A stretch of 64,000 nt of DNA from the NCBI RefSeq assembly GCF_008014675.1, contig NZ_VOXD01000002.1, positions 186,001-250,000 on the forward strand, written 5' to 3'. Positions 25,887 through 34,779 of this stretch are shown here, in pieces (the stretch's first letter is position 1; each line of letters opens with the position of its first letter). Source of the stretch: Neolewinella aurantiaca (GTDB taxonomy: Bacteria > Bacteroidota > Bacteroidia > Chitinophagales > Saprospiraceae). The position numbers were made by a program, and so were the translations under genes. Under the pieces are notes generated by a model. That model searched no databases. It worked only from the letters and a program-made list of their open reading frames with translations, and was not told the origin of the DNA.

Positions 25887-27467
25887 TCACTCTGCATCCT
25901 GCGGCCCCGCCCGGAAAATTCGTGAAACGACAACGATTGCGGTAAGGCCTGAAACCATCGCCAGCGTCCGGAACGGGAAATCATCCGAATAAGGCAGGTA
26001 GGCAGGAATACCAAGTGTATCGTCTCCTCCTCCAAACCGCAGGAAAGCCGCGATCAGGAAACCCGCCAGCGCGCCGTAGCTGTTGGCCTTCGGATCAAAT
26101 AAAGCACATACCAGAGCCGGGAACAGGAGGCAGTAAACGAAGTCGGAACACAAAAACCAGAGTGCATATACGCTGCTGACCTTGAACGCGATCAGCGTGG
26201 CCGCTACGCCTACGATCCAGATGCACCGTTGGATCAGTTTCGCCAGTTTGGTGTCGGGCAGACCGGGATCAACCAAGGGCCGGTAAACGTTCCAGATGCC
26301 CATGCTCGAAGCCGAAAGTACACTGCTGTCTACACTCGACATCACGGCCGCAGCAACTGCGCCCAGACCAATTACGGATACCCACGGATTGGTAAGGTAG
26401 CGTACCACCCAGGGTAGGGTAGCGGAAGCGTTTTCGGGCCCGCCGGCTTCTACCAAAGACCAGTCCATCGTTGCCGAAACCATCCCGATGATTACCGGCG
26501 CAACGGCAGCCAGTACGCAGATGAAGCCAGCTATAATACTAAGCCGAACGGCCGTTTTCTCGTCTTGCGAAGCAAGCACCCGTTGGAAGTATACCTGCCA
26601 CGGAATACCGCCGAAGATGAGGAGTAAAGCGTAATCCCACCACGTCCAGTAACTCCCGCCGAGGGCTTCGCGGCTGGGAAACGGGCTGGCGGCAGCTCCG
26701 AATTTCTCCTGATACGCCGCCCAGGTGGCCCCCAGGCCACCGGTATACTCGAGCGCAAAGGGAACGATGATGGCGAGGCCAAGCAGAAGAATGGCAATCT
26801 GTACCACATCGGTGAGGGCAACGGCCCATAAACCGCCGAGGGCGGTGTAGGCGATAGCGATGGTTGCCGAAAGGAGGATAGAAGTTTCAAGGTCGATGCC
26901 CAGTACGGTAGAAAACGTAGCGCCGAGCGCCGTGAGGATCGCAGCGGTCCAGAACAACTCTCCGGTGAGGGCGGGAAGGAAGAGGACAGCGGTCATTTTT
27001 TTTCCGTAGCGCTCTTCCAGAGGATCCAGCATCGTCCGGTAGCGCCGCCGGCGCATCGTGCGGGCAAAGAACAAACCACCAATCACCAGGCTGAGGGCGT
27101 AGCCCCAGGGAGCTTGCACCCACACCAGGCCCTGGGTGGCGGTGTACTCCGCGGTTCCATTGATGAAACCGCCACCGACCCAGGTGGCACTCATGGTGAA
27201 AATGGCGATCCAGACGGGGAGGTTGCGGCCGGCGAGCATGAGGCCGTCGGCATCGTTTTCCTCCGCCTTTTTTCGATTAGCGGCCCGCGCACCAACGTAG
27301 TAGATCACGGCGTAGAAAGCGGACATACTGACGAAGGCAGGCCAGTTGACCGGGTCGCCAAGGTACCACAGGTAAGCGGCAGCGGCGGTAAGAAGAGCAA
27401 GAAGGAGGAGTAAGGGGCGCAAAGGGAGAGGGGGTCTGGTCTTAGAGTCTGGCGTAATGTACTGCAA
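25887..27467 (-). CDS. Sodium:solute symporter (SSS family)
   Basis: 526 residues and about 13-14 hydrophobic helices. SSS features include SATWVGGGFINGTAEYTATQGLVWVQAPWGYALSLVIGG near the N-terminus, AYTALGGLWAVALTDVVQIAILLLG in the sodium-motif region, and AAVMSSVDSSVLSASSMGIWNVYRPL in helix 8, where sodium-binding Ser residues lie. It is of the choline/proline/high-affinity-choline-like subgroup, but the substrate is not determinable. The stop is 44 nt from the convergent flavoprotein gene's stop, and QueE lies 26 nt upstream on the same strand, so QueE and the symporter may share a transcript. Confidence 0.88.
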   Translation of the reverse strand: MQYITPDSKTRPPLPLRPLLLLLALLTAAAAYLWYLGDPVNWPAFVSMSAFYAVIYYVGARAANRKKAEENDADGLMLAGRNLPVWIAIFTMSATWVGGGFINGTAEYTATQGLVWVQAPWGYALSLVIGGLFFARTMRRRRYRTMLDPLEERYGKKMTAVLFLPALTGELFWTAAILTALGATFSTVLGIDLETSILLSATIAIAYTALGGLWAVALTDVVQIAILLLGLAIIVPFALEYTGGLGATWAAYQEKFGAAASPFPSREALGGSYWTWWDYALLLIFGGIPWQVYFQRVLASQDEKTAVRLSIIAGFICVLAAVAPVIIGMVSATMDWSLVEAGGPENASATLPWVVRYLTNPWVSVIGLGAVAAAVMSSVDSSVLSASSMGIWNVYRPLVDPGLPDTKLAKLIQRCIWIVGVAATLIAFKVSSVYALWFLCSDFVYCLLFPALVCALFDPKANSYGALAGFLIAAFLRFGGGDDTLGIPAYLPYSDDFPFRTLAMVSGLTAIVVVSRIFRAGPQDAE

Positions 27468-27493
27468 GACTGTAAGAGTAACAGCCCGTCAGG

Positions 27494-28135
27494 CTATTCT
27501 ATTCCCATTATTTTGTGTGTTTGCAAACTGACGCGCCACTGGGGGTGCTCCATGCAGTAGGCCACCGTTGCGGTGGTGTTGTCGCGCCCGGTCTCATCTT
27601 TGGGTTGCAGGAAGAAGTGCTGAAAGTTGAGCTGCGTAAAACGTTCCGGCTGGGCATCGGCTTCGGTTTGGGGGTATACGAGTTTGAGTTCGTCACCGCC
27701 GGCAACGACAAGGCCGGCGTCGGCTTTAGGACTTACGCAAACCCAGTCGATTTCCGACGGGACAGGGATGGTCCCGTTGGTTTCTACAGCAACTTCAAAA
27801 CCGCGCTTGTGCAGCGCGTCGATCAGAGGTTCGTCGAGTTGCAGTAGTGGTTCACCCCCGGTGCAAACCACGTATGGTTTTCCCCCGCCGGGCCAAAGGC
27901 CCAGCACCAGATCGGCGCACTGATCTAGGGTGTAGCGCCCGCCGTTGGTGCCGTTGGTGCCGATGAAGTCTGTGTCGCAGAATTTGCAGACGGCGGAGTG
28001 GCGGTCTTCCTCGCGGCCACTCCAGAGGTTACAGCCGGTGAAGCGCAAAAACACGGCGGCACGGCCCGCCTGAGCACCTTCGCCCTGGAGCGTGTAAAAG
28101 GCTTCTTTGATTTTGTAGGTACGTTCGGATGACAT
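27494..28135 (-). CDS. queE: 7-carboxy-7-deazaguanine synthase
   Basis: 213 residues, a small radical-SAM enzyme that makes CDG from 6-carboxy-tetrahydropterin in the queuosine/7-deazapurine pathway. The N-terminal IKEAFYTLQGEGAQAGRAAVFLRFTGCNLW is diagnostic. The iron-sulfur ligands have the CX14CX2C spacing (C-NLWSGREEDRHSAV-C-KF-C) seen in one class of QueE instead of the common CX3CX2C. VVCTGGEPLLQ binds SAM, and a late VSPKAD is also family-typical. TACCTTCG at about 28158-28165 on this strand gives a normal short leader. No other que gene is in the window. Confidence 0.93.
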   Translation of the reverse strand: MSSERTYKIKEAFYTLQGEGAQAGRAAVFLRFTGCNLWSGREEDRHSAVCKFCDTDFIGTNGTNGGRYTLDQCADLVLGLWPGGGKPYVVCTGGEPLLQLDEPLIDALHKRGFEVAVETNGTIPVPSEIDWVCVSPKADAGLVVAGGDELKLVYPQTEADAQPERFTQLNFQHFFLQPKDETGRDNTTATVAYCMEHPQWRVSLQTHKIMGIE

Positions 28136-28174
28136 TCTTCTTGGGGGATTGGCGCGCGAAGGTACGGCGCATTT

Positions 28175-28194
28175 GGGCGCGGTCGCAGGTGCAG
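28175..28194 (-). repeat. Dispersed ~20-nt motif upstream of queE
   Basis: Minus-strand CTGCACCTGCG-AC-CGCGCCC, a perfect match to the consensus, directly upstream of the queE promoter box. Confidence 0.65.
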
Positions 28195-28251
28195 GGAGTG
28201 GTTAAGGGCTTTGTTCCTAAACGAAAAGATGGCTGTTCCGCCTGGCTCGGT

Positions 28252-28623
28252 TCAATCCTCGATGAGTTCGGTGAAGAACTCGCTGGTGCCGCTCGCCGAG
28301 CGGCTTATGCGCAGGGTCCATTTCCCTTCGGGTATCGGTGCGGGTTGGACGCAGTTTTGGAAGCCTCCGGTGATTCCGCCCGTGCCAACCAGTTGGGCTT
28401 CCAGTTGGAAATTGCACTCGTCGGCTCCGTCGAAACGTTGATACCTGGTTTTCTTACCGGGTCGAAGGCGGTTTTCCTCTCCCTTCTCTACTCCTGAATT
28501 GTAGGACCAGGTAAGGTCGCGTAGTTCGTTGTCCAGTTCATTCTGTACCCGGATGCGGGTGCCGGAGGTGTCTCCGCAGGAGGATACCAGACAAATAAAA
28601 ACCAGGAAGATTAGATGTCGCAC
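28252..28623 (-). CDS. Small lipoprotein of unknown function
   Basis: 123 residues. A lipoprotein signal peptide with lipobox LVSSC (Cys16) precedes a ~105-residue domain starting TRIRVQNELDNELRDLTWSYNSG and ending in WTLRISRSASGTSEFFTELIED. Two further cysteines (ECNF, QNCVQ) could form a disulfide. The pattern suggests a small beta-sandwich anchored in the outer or inner membrane. Family not recognised. Confidence 0.7.
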   Translation of the reverse strand: MRHLIFLVFICLVSSCGDTSGTRIRVQNELDNELRDLTWSYNSGVEKGEENRLRPGKKTRYQRFDGADECNFQLEAQLVGTGGITGGFQNCVQPAPIPEGKWTLRISRSASGTSEFFTELIED

Positions 28624-28741
28624 AGGTGACGGTTGGAGGATGATGCAAGGGGTTGGAGGCCAAACGATTCAACGGTTCGTCGGCTGGTCCTATTGTCTCC
28701 GCTGCAACCATTATATTACGGCCCATTAACCAAAATCCAGA

Positions 28742-31700
28742 ATGAAAAACTTATCCCTCACCCTGCTTTGCTGGGCCTTGCTTTGCACCTGCGTCAGCGC
28801 CCAGTCGCTCTACTTCGCTGACCACCCGGCACTTAGCCCCGACGGCGAAACGCTGGTTTTCTCCTACAACGGCGACTTATGGAAGGTTCCTTCTGCCGGG
28901 GGAGCGGCCAACCGCATTACCGCCCTCGACGGAGCCGAAAGCCACCCAAGGATTTCGCCAGACGGTAAATGGCTGGCCTTCACCTCCGGCCAGTACGGCA
29001 ACGCCGATGTTTACGTGACCCCGCTGGCTGGCGGAGAAATCACGCAACTCACTTACCACCAGGCTGCCGACCAGGTCGCAAACTGGAGCTGGGACAGTAA
29101 AACAATTTACTTCACCTCGAGCCGGTACAACCGAATGGCAACCTTTACGGTACCGGTAACCGGAGGGACGCCGAAGCGCCTGATGCCGCATTACTTCAAC
29201 ATCGCTCACAACGTGGTTCCGCTGCCCGGCAGCGATGATTTCCTGTTCAACGAGACCTGGGAAAGCAGCAACTTTACCCACCGTAAGGGATATAAAGGGC
29301 CTTACAACCCCGACTTGAAACGCTACGACCCGAAAGTCAATAAGGTGACCCAACTCACCAAATGGGAAGGCAAGGACATGTGGCCGATGGCCGACCGCAA
29401 AGGCAATATTTTCTTTGTTTCGGACCGCGACAACGGAGAGTACAACCTGTACAGCCTGAACTCAGATGGAAAGATTAAGCGCCTGACCAAGTATGCTACT
29501 TCAGTCTTCAGCCCCAGCCTCAGCGCCGACGGAAGCAAGATCGCTTACGTCCGGGATTACCAGCTGGAGGTCTACGACGTTGCTTCGGGGCGCAGTAAAG
29601 TGGTTCCCGTTTCGCTCAATTCTTTCGTCGGGCTGGCTAAGACAGCCGACTTTAAGACCGGAGGAAACCTTGATTACTTCGACGTGGCGCGTGACGGCAA
29701 AAAGCTGGCAGCGGTCTCCCGCGGCGAGCTTTTCGTTTCCGACATGGAGGGCGAGTTCGTTCGCCAGATCATGACTGGTCCGGGACGGGTGATGGAGGTT
29801 AAATGGCTCAAAGACGGTAAAACACTGGTGTTTACACAGACCTACAATGGCTACCAAAACCTTTACACCGTAAGTGCTGACGGTACGGGAGAACCCACCC
29901 GCCGCACTTCGGATACGCGTAACAACCGTAACCTGGAAATGAGCCACGATACCAGCCGGGTAGCTTACCTGAGCGGCCGCGACGAAGTACGGGTGATGGA
30001 CCTCGATGACTTCAGCGCCGAAACCGTCGCCAAACAGGAAGTATGGTTCCGGGGATCCATCCCACGCTGGTCGCCCGACGACCGGTACCTGATGTTTACC
30101 GGTTACCTCGATTTCGAAGAAGATATCTTTTTGGTGGACACCGAAAACGGAAACGAACTGATGAACCTCACCCAAACCGGGGTTACCGAAACTGATCCCG
30201 TCTGGAGCCCGGACGGGAAGTACATCTATTTCAGCTCGTCCCCTCACGTGCCGAGCTACCCGCGGGGTGGCGGAAACGTGGACCTCTGGCGCCTGCCGCT
30301 GTATAAATTCGATGAACCGCACCGGTCGGATAAGTTCGATCAGCTTTTCGCAGAGGAGGACAAGAAGAAAGGTAAAAAGGATTCGGTTGTTGTCCGGATT
30401 GAAGCGGAAGGGATCATGGAACGGATCGAACGCGTAGGGCCTTCCTTTGGTAGTCAGAGCGGAGCCTTTGTAGTGGAGGACGACGACAAAACCATCGTTT
30501 TCTATGGTTCTAACCATGAAGGCTCCCGTGCATTGTACATGACAACTTACGAGCCGTTCGAATCGCCCAAAACGATGATGTTCAAAGGCCGGGGAGTAGG
30601 CAACGCCACCGACCTGGTGGAAGTAAAAGGAAAGTACTACCTGCTGGGCAGCGGTAACGTTCAGAAACTGAACGTGGGGCAGAAAAAGTTCGACGCCATT
30701 GAAGTAAAGCACACCTTCCGCCGGGCCCTCGGCCCGGAGTTCGAACAGATGTTCTACGAGACCTGGGCAAATATGGAAGAGAACTTTTACGATGAAAACT
30801 TCCACGGAGTAGACTGGCAGGGTATGCGGGATCGTTACGCCGCCTTCCTGCCATACATCACCAATCGTGCCGACTTGCGGCGACTGACCAACGACCTCCT
30901 CGGCGAACTCAACACTTCTCACTTCGGCTTCTCCTCGCGGGGAAAGGAGGAAAGTACAAAGCAGGGCGCAAGGAGCCTCGCGCTCGGTTTAGCGTACGAC
31001 CAGAACGACCCATACCGCATCGCTTCGATTATCACAGACGGGCCTGCGGACCGTAATGACGTAGACCTGATGGCCGGAGACCGGATAACTGCAATCGACG
31101 GAATCCCCGTGGAGCAAACCGTAAACAGAGAGTCGTACCTGAGCCGGCCGAGCATCGACGGTTCCGTCTCCCTGACGGTAGAGCGAAACGGACAGGTCGT
31201 AAGTACCAGTTTACACCCGACGAGCTATACGAGCGAACGGACCAACCGCTACGATGAATGGGTGGATACGAATCAGCGTACAGTAGATGAAAAGACGGAC
31301 AAGAAGATTGCCTACGTACACATGAAAAATATGACCGGCGGTCAGCTGGATGCTTTCATGAGTGAAATGGTATCTGAGGGGCACCAACGGCAGGGCCTGA
31401 TCCTGGATTTACGGTACAATACGGGCGGCAACGTTCACGATGCTGTCCTGAACTTCCTGAGTCAGCGGCCTTACCTGAAGTGGCAGTACCGCGCCGGACA
31501 GCGGGCCAACCAACCTAACTTTGCACCTGCTGGCCAGCCCATCATTCTGATGATTAACGAGCAGAGTCTTTCGGATGCCGAGATGACTGCTGCCGGGTTC
31601 AAGGAACTCGGTTTGGGAACTATCGTTGGAACTCCGACTTACCGCTGGATCATTTTTACCTCCGGTAAGGGACTGGTGGATGGCTCTTTCTACCGCCTCC

Positions 31701-31858
31701 CGAGCTGGGGAACTTATACCCTGGACGGCAAAAATCTGGAGAAAACCGGGGTGGAACCCGATGTCCGGATCGATAATACCGCCGCCGACCGGGCCACGGG
31801 CAAAGATCCACAGCTGATGAAAGCCATCGAACTGGCCCTGAAAGGGCTGGACCGTTAA
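28742..31858 (+). CDS. Tricorn-like S41 peptidase with beta-propeller
   Basis: 1038 residues. A signal peptide (1-20, ending SAQ) is followed by two blocks of TolB/WD40-like propeller blades (~25-330 and ~335-560; repeats such as HPRISPDGKWLAFTSG and DPVWSPDGKYIYFSS). A helical core domain (~670-740), a PDZ domain (~755-830; ITDGPADRNDVDLMAGDRITAIDG) and the S41 catalytic domain (~840-1035) follow. The nucleophile Ser is in NEQSLSDAEMTAAGF; RYNTGGNVHDA lies before it. Tricorn proteins take peptides from upstream proteases and cut them further. With an export signal this one acts in the periplasm, probably in oligopeptide degradation. It stands alone. Confidence 0.92.
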   Translation: MKNLSLTLLCWALLCTCVSAQSLYFADHPALSPDGETLVFSYNGDLWKVPSAGGAANRITALDGAESHPRISPDGKWLAFTSGQYGNADVYVTPLAGGEITQLTYHQAADQVANWSWDSKTIYFTSSRYNRMATFTVPVTGGTPKRLMPHYFNIAHNVVPLPGSDDFLFNETWESSNFTHRKGYKGPYNPDLKRYDPKVNKVTQLTKWEGKDMWPMADRKGNIFFVSDRDNGEYNLYSLNSDGKIKRLTKYATSVFSPSLSADGSKIAYVRDYQLEVYDVASGRSKVVPVSLNSFVGLAKTADFKTGGNLDYFDVARDGKKLAAVSRGELFVSDMEGEFVRQIMTGPGRVMEVKWLKDGKTLVFTQTYNGYQNLYTVSADGTGEPTRRTSDTRNNRNLEMSHDTSRVAYLSGRDEVRVMDLDDFSAETVAKQEVWFRGSIPRWSPDDRYLMFTGYLDFEEDIFLVDTENGNELMNLTQTGVTETDPVWSPDGKYIYFSSSPHVPSYPRGGGNVDLWRLPLYKFDEPHRSDKFDQLFAEEDKKKGKKDSVVVRIEAEGIMERIERVGPSFGSQSGAFVVEDDDKTIVFYGSNHEGSRALYMTTYEPFESPKTMMFKGRGVGNATDLVEVKGKYYLLGSGNVQKLNVGQKKFDAIEVKHTFRRALGPEFEQMFYETWANMEENFYDENFHGVDWQGMRDRYAAFLPYITNRADLRRLTNDLLGELNTSHFGFSSRGKEESTKQGARSLALGLAYDQNDPYRIASIITDGPADRNDVDLMAGDRITAIDGIPVEQTVNRESYLSRPSIDGSVSLTVERNGQVVSTSLHPTSYTSERTNRYDEWVDTNQRTVDEKTDKKIAYVHMKNMTGGQLDAFMSEMVSEGHQRQGLILDLRYNTGGNVHDAVLNFLSQRPYLKWQYRAGQRANQPNFAPAGQPIILMINEQSLSDAEMTAAGFKELGLGTIVGTPTYRWIIFTSGKGLVDGSFYRLPSWGTYTLDGKNLEKTGVEPDVRIDNTAADRATGKDPQLMKAIELALKGLDR
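28781..28803 (+). repeat. Dispersed ~20-nt motif in the tricorn signal peptide
   Basis: CTTTGCACCTGCG-TC-AGCGCCC, one change, read LCTCVSAQ, i.e. exactly the end of the signal peptide and its cleavage site. Confidence 0.55.
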
Positions 31859-31957
31859 TGCCCGCTACCGATTAAACAGCGTTCGCAGATTCAGGCATCC
31901 GGTAGTTTGTACCGGGGAAGTATGCCTGAATCTGTGTTTGCGTTAAAACAACCTGCG

Positions 31958-32497
31958 ATGATTGAAATAAAAACAGCCCTCTCTTCGGTCCGGGAAGATC
32001 TGGAGGTCTACGCCGGAGTTTACCATAACGTCTTCCTCGTAAAGAAATCCGCTGTCGGGGAACTACTGAAGCGGGAGAAAAACGCGACCCGGATAATTTT
32101 TAGCATCAACGGAAAGGGGAGAATACACCGGGCACTATCGCCTTCGGGAGACGGGGAATACTTCATTCTCATTAATCAGGATATCGTTAAGCAGTACCAA
32201 CTTGAGCCGGGAGAGGAGGTGAGCCTGCAAATCCTGCCCGACGACAGCGAGTACGGAATGCCATTACCCGAAGAACTCGCCGAGCTCTGGTCGGTGGATG
32301 AAGCGGCTTATACCGTATTTCATAAGTTGACACCCGGTAAACAGCGTGGGCTCATCTATCAGGTCAGTAAGCCGAAAGGCGCCGCTACCCGGATTAAAAA
32401 AGCCGTCCAGATATGTGAGTACCTTAAGAGCGTAAACGGGAAGCTCGATCAAAAAGAGCTGAACGCATACATGAAGGCGGATAACGAAAACTGGTAA
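31958..32497 (+). CDS. DUF1905/YdeI-OmpD-associated family protein
   Basis: About 179 residues from ATG 31958 (an upstream ATG at 31922 is possible). The N-terminal half (~1-95) is a DUF1905-type beta-barrel, recognised by NVFLVKKSAVGELLKREKNATRIIFSINGKGRIHRALSPSG followed by INQDIVKQYQLEPGEEV. The C-terminal part (~115-170; FHKLTPGKQRGLIYQVSKPKGAATRIKKAVQICEYL) is the YdeI helical segment called bacteriocin-protection/OmpD-associated. Cytosolic. Molecular function in the family is not established. Confidence 0.82.
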   Translation: MIEIKTALSSVREDLEVYAGVYHNVFLVKKSAVGELLKREKNATRIIFSINGKGRIHRALSPSGDGEYFILINQDIVKQYQLEPGEEVSLQILPDDSEYGMPLPEELAELWSVDEAAYTVFHKLTPGKQRGLIYQVSKPKGAATRIKKAVQICEYLKSVNGKLDQKELNAYMKADNENW

Positions 32498-32573
32498 CTG
32501 TTCGTCTGCTTTTAGGCTGACGGAGCACGGCTGAAACACGAAGATCAGCAGTTTAAAGACTGCCGAACGTTGT

Positions 32574-32581
32574 TAACTTGC
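32574..32581 (+). promoter_or_regulatory. -7 box TAACTTGC immediately before yigZ-like gene
   Basis: 4 nt before ATG 32586, a slightly degenerate member of the TA-N2-TTTG set; probable leaderless start. Confidence 0.45.
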
Positions 32582-32585
32582 GGCC

Positions 32586-33242
32586 ATGTCCGAATCCCCA
32601 GATTTCTACACCATTCCCGCCCGCGCCTCCGAGGGTGAATTCCGAGACCGTGGAAGCAAATTCGTTGCTGCTTTGCGCCATGTCCGCAACGAAGAAGAAG
32701 CCCTGGCGGTAGTGGAAGAACAAGCAAAATTGCACTTCAAGTGCAATCACCATTGCTACGCTTACCGGCTGGGGCCCGGCCAGGATCGTTGGCGCGCCAA
32801 CGACGACGGAGAACCCTCGGGGACCGCGGGCAAACCAATCATGGGGCAGATCGATAAAGCAGGCTGGAGCGACGTTGTGATAGTAGTAAGCCGGTATTGG
32901 GGCGGTACCAAGCTGGGTGCTTCAGGATTGATCAATGCCTACCGCGAAGCAGCCCGCCTTGCCATCGAAGCCGGCGAGAGTACCCTGCAGCCACTCACAA
33001 CCGAGGTCGTCCTCCGGTTCGGTTACGAGCTGATGAGCCCGGTGATGTCCGCTCTGTCTTCGCTTGAACTGGAAATGGCAGAGCAGGACTTCGGTGCATC
33101 GGCGGTCGTTAAACTCGACTTGCCCCGCAGCACTGTTCCGTCTACGGTCCGCGCGCTCAAGGCTTCCATCGGAGGAGTGTACCTTGAAGAGGTGGACGAA
33201 GAGTATGAAGTGGAGGGTCTCGAACTCGAAGTGGTGGCCTGA
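32586..33242 (+). CDS. YigZ/IMPACT family protein
   Basis: 218 residues. The N-terminal UPF0029/Impact domain (~1-115) shows the family signature GSKFVAALRHV, CNHHCYAYRLG, RWRANDDGEPSGTAGKPIMGQI, VVIVVSRYWGGTKLGASGLINAYREAA. A smaller C-terminal ferredoxin-like domain (~140-205, DUF1949 type) follows. Members are linked to translation control in eukaryotes (IMPACT), but the bacterial role is unsettled. Confidence 0.92.
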   Translation: MSESPDFYTIPARASEGEFRDRGSKFVAALRHVRNEEEALAVVEEQAKLHFKCNHHCYAYRLGPGQDRWRANDDGEPSGTAGKPIMGQIDKAGWSDVVIVVSRYWGGTKLGASGLINAYREAARLAIEAGESTLQPLTTEVVLRFGYELMSPVMSALSSLELEMAEQDFGASAVVKLDLPRSTVPSTVRALKASIGGVYLEEVDEEYEVEGLELEVVA

Positions 33243-33618
33243 GGGGAAGTCAGAAGAGAGATTTGATGCAGGGCCCGAAGGAAGAGAGCCGCAGCCTCAG
33301 GCTGCGTTGTCAGGTTCAATGGCTGCAGCCGGATAGGCAATGCTCTTTTTAGTTTTGGCTTTTGGCACCATGAGGCCTTTTGTGATAATTGTTCCAGGGC
33401 CAATCAATTGGCCCACCCGTACTGTCTCCTGGCCAGCGGATCAGACATTGCCCTAAAAACCAATGCATTGCACCTGCCTGCGGGCATATGCTGAAATTGA
33501 ACACGTAGAAATCCCTCACAAGACCTATATTGAAGCAAAAATATCCCGAAGGGAGCGTCGTTAAGGCGTTCAGTTCTCTCGTGTAAACCAATTTACTTAA
33601 CCAATAAATCCCTAGCAT
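33243..33618. other. Intergenic stretch without a recognised gene
   Basis: 376 nt between YigZ-like and Sua5-like genes. It holds short palindromes (GCAGCCTCAGGCTGC near 33291; GGGCCAATCAATTGGCCC near 33392) and a partial copy of the dispersed motif near 33468-33487 (TTGCACCTGCCTGCGGGC). An antisense frame runs through it into the Sua5-like gene but has no coding character. Confidence 0.4.
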
Positions 33619-34230
33619 ATGCTCGTGTCTATCCACCCCGATAATCCCCAACCCAAACTGATCCAGCAAATGGTGGACATCCTTGAAGAAGGAGGCGTCA
33701 TCATTTACCCTACAGACACAGTTTACGGCATCGGTTGCGACATCACCAACAAAAAAGCCGTAGAACGGGTGGCCCGGATCAGAGGCCTCGATCCCGCCAA
33801 GGCGATGTTCAGCTTCATCTGCCAGGACATCAGCCAGGTGACGGATTACTCCAAGACAATCAACAACGACGTTTTCCGGGTGATGAAACACAACCTCCCC
33901 GGTCCGTTTACTTTCATCCTGAACAGCAACAACAAAACACCGAAAATCCTGAAAAACCGTAAGGAAACCATCGGGGTCCGTATCATCGACAACAACATCG
34001 TGGACGCCCTGGTACGCGGGCTCGGGCGACCAATCCTCACCGCCTCAGTGAAGGCAGAAGACGAAGTGGCGGAGTACTACACCGACCCTCACGAAATTTA
34101 CGATAAACTGGGCAAGCAGGTTGATGCTGTCATCGACGGCGGGCCTGGCGGAAACGTTGCCAGTACGGTCATTGTGTGTACAGGCGACGAGGCGGAACTA
34201 TACCGCGAAGGCGCCGGAGTCCTTAAATAG
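33619..34230 (+). CDS. Threonylcarbamoyl-AMP synthase-like protein (Sua5/YciO/YrdC)
   Basis: 203 residues, a single YrdC domain without the Sua5 C-terminal extension. Hallmarks: EEGGVIIYPTDTVYGIGCDITNKKAVERVARIRG, then AKAMFSFICQDISQVTDYS, LPGPFTFIL, ETIGVRI and RPILTASV. YrdC proteins bind the threonyl-adenylate used for the t6A37 tRNA modification. The MFSFICQDIS wording is closer to the YciO subgroup, whose activity is weaker or uncertain, so an essential t6A role is not assured. Confidence 0.88.
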   Translation: MLVSIHPDNPQPKLIQQMVDILEEGGVIIYPTDTVYGIGCDITNKKAVERVARIRGLDPAKAMFSFICQDISQVTDYSKTINNDVFRVMKHNLPGPFTFILNSNNKTPKILKNRKETIGVRIIDNNIVDALVRGLGRPILTASVKAEDEVAEYYTDPHEIYDKLGKQVDAVIDGGPGGNVASTVIVCTGDEAELYREGAGVLK

Positions 34231-34251
34231 GCTGTATCCAGCAAATAAATC

Positions 34252-34296
34252 ACCATCAGACCGTTAGCGCTATCCTTGTGCTAACGGTCTGATGGT
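34252..34296 (+). repeat. 17-bp perfect inverted repeat downstream of the Sua5-like gene
   Basis: ACCATCAGACCGTTAGC pairs with its exact complement across an 11-nt loop. There is no T tract after it. It lies 22 nt past the stop codon and 41 nt before the DksA-like start. It may be a rho-dependent or stem-only terminator, an mRNA 3' stabiliser, or a hairpin controlling the next gene. Confidence 0.6.
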
Positions 34297-34336
34297 ATAA
34301 CACGATAGCAGTAAGCGTCGGAGAAACAACTATACC

Positions 34337-34663
34337 ATGATCGATAAGGCCCTTCTCGCCCAAAAACTGACCGAGCAAATCACCCTGACCGAAACCAAAA
34401 TTGCGGGCTTCGAGGAAATGTCTGCCCCCGTTACGCCCGACGATGCGATCGGGCGCGTCTCCCGCATGGATGCGATCAACAATAAAGCAGTACAGGAAGC
34501 TGCGCTGGCCAAAGCCCGCGAAAAGCTGACCAAGTTGAAAGTAATGCAGGCCAACCTCGATGATCCTAAACTGGGCTTATGCAAACGCTGCGGCCGGCCA
34601 ATCCCGATGGGCCGGCTGGTTCTGATGCCCGAGAGTTCTTTGTGTGTCAGGTGTAGCCGTTGA
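34337..34663 (+). CDS. TraR/DksA-type zinc-finger protein
   Basis: 108 residues. A helical N-terminus, with ETKIAGFEEMSAPVTPDDAIGRVSRMDAINNKAVQEAALAKAREKLTKL typical of small DksA-like proteins, leads to a four-cysteine zinc site (CKRCGRPIPMGRLVLMPESSLCVRC). Proteins of this type bind the RNA polymerase secondary channel and modulate initiation or stress responses. It lacks the longer coiled coil of classical DksA, so its effect may differ. Confidence 0.85.
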   Translation: MIDKALLAQKLTEQITLTETKIAGFEEMSAPVTPDDAIGRVSRMDAINNKAVQEAALAKAREKLTKLKVMQANLDDPKLGLCKRCGRPIPMGRLVLMPESSLCVRCSR

Positions 34664-34779
34664 TTTTCCCCAAACCATTTCGTTTGAGCTAGAGTTTGTT
34701 GACTGAGCGACAGAGGATGTCCTCTTGGTGAGAACCCTTGCGGGCCTGCTCCCGTTTCGCTAATAAACTCCAAATCAGT

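Noticed and set aside
29501-30922. 473-residue antisense frame inside the tricorn gene
   Set aside because: High-GC codon usage opens long opposite frames. The forward frame has propeller repeats, and the antisense product resembles nothing.
33349-33891. 180-residue antisense frame over the Sua5-like gene
   Set aside because: It overlaps a clear YrdC gene on the other strand and shows no domain or signal of its own.
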